The translations under genes were made by a program, and so were the position numbers. A DNA stretch of 13,747 nt from Clostridia bacterium (GTDB lineage Bacteria; Bacillota_A; Clostridia; UBA1212; UBA1255): positions 1 through 13,747 of the forward strand of contig JAFWZH010000073.1 of assembly GCA_017522515.1 (NCBI GenBank), written 5' to 3'. The notes under the pieces are model-generated. The model had not been told where the DNA came from, ran no database searches, and saw only the letters and a list, made by a program, of their open reading frames with translations. Shown here in pieces: positions 7,230 through 12,084 of the stretch (the stretch's first letter is position 1; each line of letters opens with the position of its first letter).

Positions 7230-7811
7230 TTATTGCCAACACCATTTGGCATAATATGCGTTTTGAGAACAAATAATTATTTCTTTTTCTTTACCATTAG
7301 TAAAAACACGCAACGAGCCTAGGCGCTCTCCCACCATTTCCGTATAACCGCGAGACTCCATGTATTTCAAAAATACAGCCTCACCCGGTTGTGCAAGCAT
7401 CACTTTGGGCGACTTTTGAATTTCGATATAATCCTTATCTGCAACGACCACCTGAATAAAACCGTTGGCTGCCGAAAATGGGTTTGCCGTATCAAATTTC
7501 ACATAAGACACAAAACAGCTGCCAAGCAACGCAACAACCAGCAATACTACGGCAAGAGACGTTATTACAATACGTTTTTTTCGTTTCCATTTCCGGGCAA
7601 ATTTTCTTAAAGGCTTGCTGTCGTTTTCACTTTCACACGCTACGGAAACGACTTCGTCCAGGCTGATTTCACTTTTCATGTTTTCCAACTCTTTTCGACA
7701 TGCAGAACACTTTTCCAAATGTTTTTCAACGAAAGCAACAGTATCCGCACTTGCCAGCCCCTCAATATATAACGGCAGAATATCTCTGATAATATTACAC
7801 TCATTTTTCAT
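7230..7811 (-). CDS. Anti-sigma factor with zinc-finger (zf-HC2) domain
   Basis: A 193-residue single-pass membrane protein. The cytoplasmic N-terminus has Cys5, His31 and Cys35-x-x-Cys38 (His-Leu-Glu-Lys-Cys-Ser-Ala-Cys), the zinc motif of anti-sigma factors that clamp ECF sigma factors. A basic stretch (Arg-Lys-Trp-Lys-Arg-Lys-Lys-Arg) precedes one transmembrane helix at about 81-104. The outer domain of about 90 residues has no recognised fold and may sense an envelope signal. Its ATG overlaps the sigma gene's end by 11 bases, which indicates translational coupling. Confidence 0.88.
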   Translation of the reverse strand: MKNECNIIRDILPLYIEGLASADTVAFVEKHLEKCSACRKELENMKSEISLDEVVSVACESENDSKPLRKFARKWKRKKRIVITSLAVVLLVVALLGSCFVSYVKFDTANPFSAANGFIQVVVADKDYIEIQKSPKVMLAQPGEAVFLKYMESRGYTEMVGERLGSLRVFTNGKEKEIIICSQNAYYAKWCWQ

Positions 7812-8292
7812 AGCCGTCAGCCTCCAATCTTTCTTTAATCATTTTTCGTGCTCTGTGATAGGTAACGCAAGCCCAATTTTCAGATTTGTGAAATATCTGT
7901 CCTATTTGTTTGAAACTCATTTCTGCGAAAACGCGCCACATAAAAACCTCTTTGTATGGATCGGGTATATCGTGAAGAACCTTTTGTATTTGCATTGCTG
8001 CATCTTTCTGAAAGAATCTTTCTTCAAAATTTTCACTTTGTTCTGCTGTTTCTATATCTTCAATGCTATCTATTCTTTGTGTTTTTTTCAAATACGAGAA
8101 ATAACAATTCTTCGCAATTTGACATAACCAAACACGAATATCACAATCTCCGCGGAAACTTTCAATAGAATTCATAACCTTAAAAAATGTTTCAGATGTG
8201 ATTTCTTCTGCCAAATGCTCATTATTGGAAAGTCTGTGGATATAAAGAAAAACATCGCGAAAGTATGTAGTATAAATCTCCTCAAACTCCAT
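7801..8292 (-). CDS. ECF-type RNA polymerase sigma factor
   Basis: A 163-residue group IV sigma factor. Region 2 spans about 3-70 (Tyr-Phe-Arg-Asp-Val-Phe ... Leu-Ala-Glu-Glu-Ile-Thr-Ser-Glu-Thr-Phe ... Ile-Arg-Val-Trp-Leu-Cys-Gln-Ile-Ala) and binds core polymerase and the -10 element. Region 4 spans about 105-158 (Met-Ser-Phe-Lys-Gln-Ile-Gly ... Trp-Ala-Cys-Val-Thr-Tyr-His-Arg-Ala-Arg) and reads the -35. The start has a near-perfect AAGGAGGTGA site. It is the first gene of a two-gene operon with its anti-sigma factor. A candidate ECF-type promoter lies directly upstream, suggesting autoregulation. Confidence 0.93.
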   Translation of the reverse strand: MEFEEIYTTYFRDVFLYIHRLSNNEHLAEEITSETFFKVMNSIESFRGDCDIRVWLCQIAKNCYFSYLKKTQRIDSIEDIETAEQSENFEERFFQKDAAMQIQKVLHDIPDPYKEVFMWRVFAEMSFKQIGQIFHKSENWACVTYHRARKMIKERLEADGYEK

Positions 8293-8326
8293 TACCTATC
8301 ACCTCCTTTACATATAAGACTATCTT

Positions 8327-8355
8327 AAAACGGAAATCTTACAATAATGGTTTCG
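8327..8355 (-). promoter_or_regulatory. Candidate ECF-type promoter of the sigma/anti-sigma operon
   Basis: On the minus strand CGAAAC (8350-8355) and CGTTTT (8327-8332) are 17 bases apart. This matches the general ECF pattern: an AAC-containing -35 and a CGT-type -10. It sits in the 63-bp gap before the sigma gene, abutting the stop of the upstream gene. Specificity for this sigma factor is inferred. Confidence 0.4.
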
Positions 8356-9087
8356 TTATTTCTTTCTTTGGAATATTCTGCCGCATATTACAAACACGGC
8401 AAAGTAAATCGGCACTGCTATCAATGCAATCACCGGGTATGTCAGAAAGTCAAGCCCCTCAAACGGCGAATGAATTAAGAACATGGAATTCACATCGTAT
8501 GCCGCCTCTGCGGAAACAAGCACGTAGAAAACAAGATTACAGTAAAAGCCAATTGCCGCCATCACAAAAATTGAAATAATAATATTTAGGAGGTTTCTTT
8601 TTACGTTGATTTTTATATGGCCAAAGATTGGCAACAAAAGGACATTAAAAAGAAGTGTTGCGTGCGCAGCTATACTTTTGAAATTATTGTAATCAGCAAG
8701 TGTAGGATTGTTTATAAAATCCACGTTTGCAAACATTCCTACGAGTGTCGAGATTATACCAAACCAAAACAAATAATCTGCGAAAAACTTTCCGACTCTC
8801 GAACTTTTGTTTTTTAAGAACGCAAAAATCAATGCCGACCACATTACTACATTGCATGGATAAATAGGCAATATCAGATTCGGCGTATCGCGTAAATACT
8901 CCATTGCGTTTCCATTAGTCAGCAGCTTGAAACCCAATGTGCTGTAATGGAATAAAATCGTGAAGACTGCGGCAACACAAAAAATCAGATTTTTTGTGCG
9001 TTCACGCTTCACATATTTCTTAATTAGCCATAACCCAAGGGCAATGAAAACAATCAGTATAAAGTTAAAAATCAAAAGTTTACCCAT
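8356..9087 (-). CDS. YwaF-like (TIGR02206-type) seven-helix membrane protein
   Basis: A 243-residue integral membrane protein with about seven hydrophobic segments (roughly 3-22, 34-54, 72-92, 102-120, 136-156, 166-192, 213-236). A Pro-Ile-Tyr-Pro-Cys-Asn motif near 74-79, followed by a helix, and a conserved-looking His-Ala before helix 5 recall the TIGR02206/YwaF family, whose function is unknown. ATG 9087 has GGTGA eight bases before it. It is the first gene beyond the last copy of the 39-bp repeat, so it is either ancestral flanking DNA or the distal end of the array. The family assignment is from general resemblance only. Confidence 0.65.
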   Translation of the reverse strand: MGKLLIFNFILIVFIALGLWLIKKYVKRERTKNLIFCVAAVFTILFHYSTLGFKLLTNGNAMEYLRDTPNLILPIYPCNVVMWSALIFAFLKNKSSRVGKFFADYLFWFGIISTLVGMFANVDFINNPTLADYNNFKSIAAHATLLFNVLLLPIFGHIKINVKRNLLNIIISIFVMAAIGFYCNLVFYVLVSAEAAYDVNSMFLIHSPFEGLDFLTYPVIALIAVPIYFAVFVICGRIFQRKK

Positions 9088-9139
9088 ATCGTCACCATAT
9101 ATCCATTAAAAATAACATACACAAAAAATGTTGCTCGTT

Positions 9140-9178
9140 AAATTCTTATTTTCCTAACTGTTCGACCTATTGGAATTT
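9140..9178 (-). repeat. 39-bp array repeat, copy A (distal)
   Basis: This copy is identical over 39 bases to copies at 10328-10366 and 10880-10918, all in the same orientation. It begins AAATTCTTATTT and ends TTGGAATTT on the plus strand, so its outermost six bases are inverted repeats. It lies between the flavodoxin-like gene's end and the YwaF-like gene's start. Confidence 0.9.
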
Positions 9179-9217
9179 GTCGCTTCATAAAACTTGATTT
9201 CATAAATATTCCCGTAA

Positions 9218-9748
9218 TTATCTCTCCTCTATAAACTTCAGTATTGGCTCCAAATATGTTTTATCTGTCCAATCACACTTCTTTCCAACTGCACACATCA
9301 ACGCTTTTTGCCAAGGTTCATACTCATTCGGATTTTGTTTCGCAACTGCTTTTTGTAGCATCCTGCAAAGTGTTCTGTCTCCAAAAGTCATTTTCTCTTC
9401 ATCCCATGCCCCACGACAATAAAACAGCGGAATATTTATTAATACATCTTTGAAATGCATTTCCTTTATCTGTCTTATAGCTTTCTCATCATATGGAGAT
9501 GCGCCAACCGCAAATACAGCAATTTTTTTGTCAGGAAAACTGGATATGTTTTTCTTCAAAAAATGTAATCCCGCAATTCCTGATGCATAAACACCTCCAC
9601 CTAAAATTATTACATCATAATTTTGTAGGTGCGAGACTTTCATATTTTTTGTTTCAATGCAATCATATCCCGTTCTTTCTGTCAGCCAATCAACATACTT
9701 TTTTGTTGCTCCGTATTTTGATTGATATAAAATAATGCCTTTACACAT
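9218..9748 (-). CDS. Flavodoxin-domain protein (flavodoxin_5-like)
   Basis: A 176-residue cytoplasmic protein. The N-terminal Tyr-Gln-Ser-Lys-Tyr-Gly-Ala-Thr-Lys-Lys-Tyr (8-18) is an FMN phosphate-binding loop of the flavodoxin/HemG type. It is followed by Asp-Val-Ile-Ile-Leu-Gly-Gly-Gly-Val-Tyr-Ala-Ser-Gly (45-57), the second FMN loop, and Ala-Val-Phe-Ala-Val-Gly-Ala-Ser (77-84). It should carry electrons through bound FMN; the partner is unknown. Its ATG overlaps the stop of the MarR gene (ATGTGTAA), so the two are translationally coupled and probably controlled by that regulator, perhaps in response to oxidants or quinones. It is the last gene of unit 3. Confidence 0.85.
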   Translation of the reverse strand: MCKGIILYQSKYGATKKYVDWLTERTGYDCIETKNMKVSHLQNYDVIILGGGVYASGIAGLHFLKKNISSFPDKKIAVFAVGASPYDEKAIRQIKEMHFKDVLINIPLFYCRGAWDEEKMTFGDRTLCRMLQKAVAKQNPNEYEPWQKALMCAVGKKCDWTDKTYLEPILKFIEER

Positions 9749-10223
9749 TTTCCCGAACCCCCTTTAGATTATCTTCGATTTGTATAATAGTCTGTATCGT
9801 AACTTGTAATTGTTCCTCTGAAATGCCCCTGAACATTTTTTTCATAATACTCATGGTCATCTCATTATTTCTTTCACAGAATTCTTTGCAATAATCAGTA
9901 AGTTCAATACGTTGCTTTCTTTTATCTCTTTCGTCTATAGTAATGCGAACAAATCCCTTCTTTTCTAATTTCAGTAGAATCTGTTTTACATTCTGATGAG
10001 AACTACCCATTATTTCTGCAAGTTCCTTTACTGTTGGATTGTCTTTGCACAAGTTAATACAAATAATGGCAAAGAACTGTTTCCAGCTAATTTCCCTCAT
10101 CGTGCTATCTGCCACAGCCTGAAATCTGTTCTCAAATGCACTTAATAAACCAAGCAAAAAGTACGATGATTCGATGCCTGTAAAATCTACCTTATCATTA
10201 TTAATAACATCTGTTATATTCAA
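9741..10223 (-). CDS. MarR family transcriptional regulator
   Basis: A 160-residue winged-helix regulator. The helix-turn-helix and wing run through about residues 60-105 (Pro-Thr-Val-Lys-Glu-Leu-Ala-Glu-Ile-Met-Gly-Ser-Ser-His-Gln-Asn-Val-Lys-Gln and Arg-Asp-Lys-Arg-Lys-Gln-Arg), flanked by dimerisation helices. The start is TTG 10223 behind a very strong GGAGGGGGG ribosome site; no ATG fits. Two similar palindromes in the upstream region, one over the promoter and one just downstream of it, suggest tight self-repression. It overlaps the flavodoxin-like gene by eight bases. It is the only array unit with its own promoter and a preceding terminator. Confidence 0.9.
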   Translation of the reverse strand: MNITDVINNDKVDFTGIESSYFLLGLLSAFENRFQAVADSTMREISWKQFFAIICINLCKDNPTVKELAEIMGSSHQNVKQILLKLEKKGFVRITIDERDKRKQRIELTDYCKEFCERNNEMTMSIMKKMFRGISEEQLQVTIQTIIQIEDNLKGVRENV

Positions 10224-10238
10224 TTCCCCCCTCCGATA

Positions 10239-10252
10239 GGTAATACATTACT
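10239..10252. promoter_or_regulatory. MarR-type operator, site 1
   Basis: GGTAATACATTACT has arms of five to six bases around a two-base centre and is a close copy of site 2. It lies between the promoter and the TTG start of the marR gene, 16 bases from the start. Confidence 0.6.
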
Positions 10253-10258
10253 TTATAT

Positions 10259-10287
10259 AAGGTAACACGTTACCTTTTGTTTGTCAA
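10259..10287 (-). promoter_or_regulatory. marR-flavodoxin promoter
   Basis: A perfect -35 TTGACA (10282-10287) and TACCTT (10259-10264) are separated by 17 bases; TATATA a few bases further is an alternative -10. Operator site 2 fills the spacer and the -10 box, so repressor binding would block polymerase. Confidence 0.6.
10261..10274. promoter_or_regulatory. MarR-type operator, site 2
   Basis: GGTAACACGTTACC is a perfect palindrome of six-base arms around AC. Centre-to-centre distance to site 1 is 22 bases, two helical turns, so two dimers could bind the same face of the DNA. Confidence 0.7.
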
Positions 10288-10290
10288 TAG

Positions 10291-10315
10291 AAAAAGACGG
10301 ACACCTATCCGCCTT
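10291..10315 (-). terminator. Rho-independent terminator after the lnu gene
   Basis: On the minus strand AAGGCGGA pairs with TCCGTCTT (one G-U) around the loop TAGGTG and is followed by a T run. It lies between repeat copy B and the marR promoter, so it ends transcripts coming through units 1-2 and insulates the MarR-controlled promoter. By the repeat boundaries it belongs to the head of unit 3, not to the tail of unit 2. Confidence 0.7.
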
Positions 10316-10327
10316 CATCTCAACATA

Positions 10328-10366
10328 AAATTCTTATTTTCCTAACTGTTCGACCTATTGGAATTT
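10328..10366 (-). repeat. 39-bp array repeat, copy B
   Basis: Identical to copies A and C. It starts five bases beyond the stop codon of the lnu gene and precedes the terminator and promoter of unit 3. Confidence 0.9.
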
Positions 10367-10370
10367 GCAA

Positions 10371-10865
10371 TTATCTATACTCCTCTGGAATCTCTATATG
10401 AAATGTTTCGCACAATAGTTTCACATCATGTATATCGTTTTCATCAAACTCGTATCCAAGGTGGAACATTACTTGACTGTATGGCTCAATGCAGGAAACC
10501 TCTATATCTTCGATTCTTCCTTTACCAGAAAAAGTTTCTGATGGAAAGCAAACCCCTTCATAGAGAATTCCGCTATCGTCTGTATATTCAAAACAATGCA
10601 AATCAATAATTCTTTTTTTCATATCTTCCCATACAGTATGGTTCGATGTTGTATATTCCATCTTTATCTCATAAAAGTTATTGTCTTTCATGATCTGTAT
10701 AAAGTTCTGGTAATCGTTCTTTTCTACAAAAATATCAATATCGTTATGGACTCTTGTCTGGTATCCAAGCAGTGCATCTACACCCCAACCACCATCAAGA
10801 AACGCTTTAATCTCCGCATCTATCGCAAATCGAAGAATCTGTTTTGCATCTGTTATACTTACCAC
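10371..10865 (-). CDS. lnu(C)-like: Lincosamide nucleotidyltransferase, Lnu(C)-like
   Basis: A 164-residue cytoplasmic enzyme expected to inactivate lincomycin and clindamycin by adenylylating a hydroxyl. The nucleotidyltransferase core is intact: Asp24-Gly-Gly-Trp-Gly-Val-Asp30, then His40-Asn-Asp42-Ile-Asp44, the metal-binding Asp pair. The C-terminal half (Tyr-Ser-Gln-Val-Met-Phe-His-Leu-Gly-Tyr-Glu) is as in short Lnu proteins of about 160-165 residues. From memory the sequence is much closer to Lnu(C) than to Lnu(A), but the allele needs alignment. GTG 10865 is the start, seven bases from GGAGG; an ATG one base off is out of frame. It has no promoter of its own and starts right after repeat copy C. 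Confidence 0.87.
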   Translation of the reverse strand: MVSITDAKQILRFAIDAEIKAFLDGGWGVDALLGYQTRVHNDIDIFVEKNDYQNFIQIMKDNNFYEIKMEYTTSNHTVWEDMKKRIIDLHCFEYTDDSGILYEGVCFPSETFSGKGRIEDIEVSCIEPYSQVMFHLGYEFDENDIHDVKLLCETFHIEIPEEYR

Positions 10866-10879
10866 ATTATCACCTCCAC

Positions 10880-10918
10880 AAATTCTTATTTTCCTAACTG
10901 TTCGACCTATTGGAATTT
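10880..10918 (-). repeat. 39-bp array repeat, copy C (proximal)
   Basis: Identical to copies A and B. It lies between the stop of the Imm-5-like gene and the GGAGG of the lnu gene, only 15 bases before the lnu start codon. Confidence 0.9.
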
Positions 10919-10926
10919 ATCAGTTT

Positions 10927-11385
10927 TTAATTTTTGATTTCCTTCAAATGATTTATCTGCCACAAACGCTCTTTCTTAACAGCATCCATATTATTAGGAC
11001 ATAATAAATTGATAACTTTAACTGCATAATCAGAAGCCACCATTGCGTGTTCTTTCATATGGCCTGTAGCAACAGCATGACCGACAATTCTCAATGCTGT
11101 GCTGATAATATCATCTTCACTTGATTTTGCCATTTGATGAATTTTAAAGCAAATTTGTCTAACATCATGCATACGAACATTGCCTTTTTGCCACTGCTCA
11201 TTTATAAAAAAGCCTTCTTTTATTGTTTCATTATCCATGTCAGGATAGTTTATCAATTCAAGTATATGATGGGCCAACAATAATGCATATTTACATAATT
11301 GCTCTTGAGAAGAAAAATCATATTCCATATCTAATTCTTTTCTTAACTCTGTATCATCAACTATTTTAATCTTTACTTTTGTCAT
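10927..11385 (-). CDS. Putative immunity protein (Imm-5-like, all-helical)
   Basis: A 152-residue soluble protein, mostly helical. The segment Ile-Ser-Thr-Ala-Leu-Arg-Ile-Val-Gly-His-Ala-Val-Ala-Thr-Gly-His (95-110), followed by His-Ala-Met-Val-Ala-Ser-Asp-Tyr-Ala-Val-Lys-Val, resembles proteins annotated as putative immunity proteins with an Imm-5-like fold. No toxin gene is next to it, so an immunity role is unproven. GGAG lies about eight bases before ATG 11385. It is the first unit of the array and the closest gene to the array promoter. The stop is TAA. Confidence 0.6.
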   Translation of the reverse strand: MTKVKIKIVDDTELRKELDMEYDFSSQEQLCKYALLLAHHILELINYPDMDNETIKEGFFINEQWQKGNVRMHDVRQICFKIHQMAKSSEDDIISTALRIVGHAVATGHMKEHAMVASDYAVKVINLLCPNNMDAVKKERLWQINHLKEIKN

Positions 11386-11431
11386 CTGTTAGTCTCCTGC
11401 AGGCTGTAAAGTTAATCATTATTACAATCTT

Positions 11432-11451
11432 CGATAAATTCTTATTTATCG
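11432..11451 (-). promoter_or_regulatory. Lone 12-bp core inside a hairpin (insertion-site-like)
   Basis: AAATTCTTATTT (11436-11447) equals the first 12 bases of the 39-bp repeat, but the remaining 27 bases are absent. Here it forms part of a perfect 8-bp stem (CGATAAAT and ATTTATCG around TCTT). It lies a few bases after the expected transcription start of the array promoter, where an integron would have its primary attachment site. Confidence 0.5.
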
Positions 11452-11459
11452 GTTAGTTT

Positions 11460-11488
11460 ATTATATCATATTCTTGTGAATTTTTCAA
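11460..11488 (-). promoter_or_regulatory. Near-consensus promoter heading the array
   Basis: TTGAAA (11483-11488) and a perfect TATAAT (11460-11465) are separated by 17 bases, with the TG of an extended -10. It drives the Imm-5-like gene and, through the repeat, the promoterless lnu gene until the terminator at 10291-10315. It is the strongest promoter seen in the window. Confidence 0.8.
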
Positions 11489-11560
11489 TCTATTTGCTTT
11501 TCTGAAACAAATCTTATAAAACAAATATTTTGAATGCTCATTTTCGCCATCAAAATTTTA

Positions 11561-11704
11561 TTATTCTTCGGGCTTTTGCTTAAAGTATTCGAGCATATTA
11601 GCAAGTAGCGTTTCTATAACGGGCTCTAAAACTGCTTTGGGGATAGATTTCAAATCGGGTACGCCATTGATTTCTACCTTAATTTCCGTATTTTCTTTTG
11701 CCAT
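11561..11704 (-). CDS. Small hypothetical protein, 47 aa
   Basis: ATG 11704 is preceded by a strong AGGAGGTGA ribosome site, and the 47-codon frame ends in TAA. The product begins Met-Ala-Lys-Glu-Asn-Thr-Glu-Ile-Lys-Val-Glu-Ile-Asn-Gly and continues into a helix-forming segment (Val-Leu-Glu-Pro-Val-Ile-Glu-Thr-Leu-Leu-Ala-Asn-Met-Leu). It has no signal or known domain. It lies between the recombinase leader and the array promoter, reads toward the array, and could belong to the recombinase-bearing element. No clear promoter was seen. Confidence 0.7.
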   Translation of the reverse strand: MAKENTEIKVEINGVPDLKSIPKAVLEPVIETLLANMLEYFKQKPEE

Positions 11705-12084
11705 AATCTCACCTCCTGCTTAAAAGTATAGCAGGTGGTTTTCTTTTTGTCGGGGAACTAAAAGTGTAGTTTTGGGTGCAAAAGGTGAACTGATAAGGCA
11801 ATATACATAAATTGTCTTTCGGGGTTTGGGGTTTTTGGGTATCAGAAAAAGTCTGGTTGTCAAGGGAAAAAATTATTGCTTAAAACATTAGATATAGGAA
11901 TACGAAGGACAATATTTTTTTCTTTTTCCTTGACCACTGCACCTTTTCCCGATTGTTTTTGGTTGTCGAAAGACAATTTCAAAAACAAAATGTTGAACGT
12001 TGGAAAAAAGTTTTTTAACGTTGCAAAGTTCTTGCAAGTTTGGCTTTTAGACTGTGTTCAACAATAAGAAAAGGAGGGTTTACA
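11705..12084. promoter_or_regulatory. Repeat-rich leader region before the recombinase
   Basis: This 380-bp gap has no convincing gene. It holds a 13-bp inverted repeat with arms at 11809-11821 (AAATTGTCTTTCG) and 11967-11979. The right arm also forms a local hairpin TTGTC-GAAA-GACAA (11963-11976). A second hairpin-like stretch at 11996-12022 has AACGTT at both ends and A6/T6 inside. A TTGCAA direct repeat (12021-12037) follows. The recombinase ribosome site AGGAGG stands seven bases before ATG 12085. Likely roles are promoter, leader control or recombinase binding sites. No good -35/-10 pair was found. Confidence 0.4.

Larger units (their letters stand above)
9140..11465 (-). other. Integron-like cassette array (promoter, insertion site, three repeat-bounded units)
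   Basis: Reading the minus strand: a consensus promoter (11460-11488); a lone 12-bp core (11436-11447); unit 1 with the Imm-5-like gene (10880-11435, 556 bp); unit 2 with the lnu gene (10328-10879, 552 bp); and unit 3 with marR-flavodoxin (9140-10327, 1188 bp). Each unit ends in the same 27-base arm plus the 12-bp core. Unit 2 has no visible promoter and starts with its ribosome site directly after the core, so it depends on upstream transcription. The pattern equals insertion of circles carrying arm-plus-core into a site sharing only the core. The sequences do not match the short attC consensus of classical integrons. The mechanism is inferred. Confidence 0.5.

Noticed and set aside
7615..8127. 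Plus-strand open frame of 170 codons
   Set aside because: It is entirely antisense to the sigma/anti-sigma genes, rich in Phe, Ser and His as expected of a shadow, and has no ribosome site.
9140..10918. CRISPR array from evenly oriented identical repeats
   Set aside because: Only three copies, with 513 to 1149 bases between them, each interval holding complete genes; no cas genes.
9140..10918. Classical integron attC sites
   Set aside because: GTTAGG and similar short matches occur in the repeat, but there is no paired RYYYAAC/GTTRRRY layout of attC length, no convincing fold and no tyrosine integrase in the window.
10596..10937. Plus-strand open frame over the lnu gene
   Set aside because: It is a shadow of the clearly conserved nucleotidyltransferase and has no start signal.
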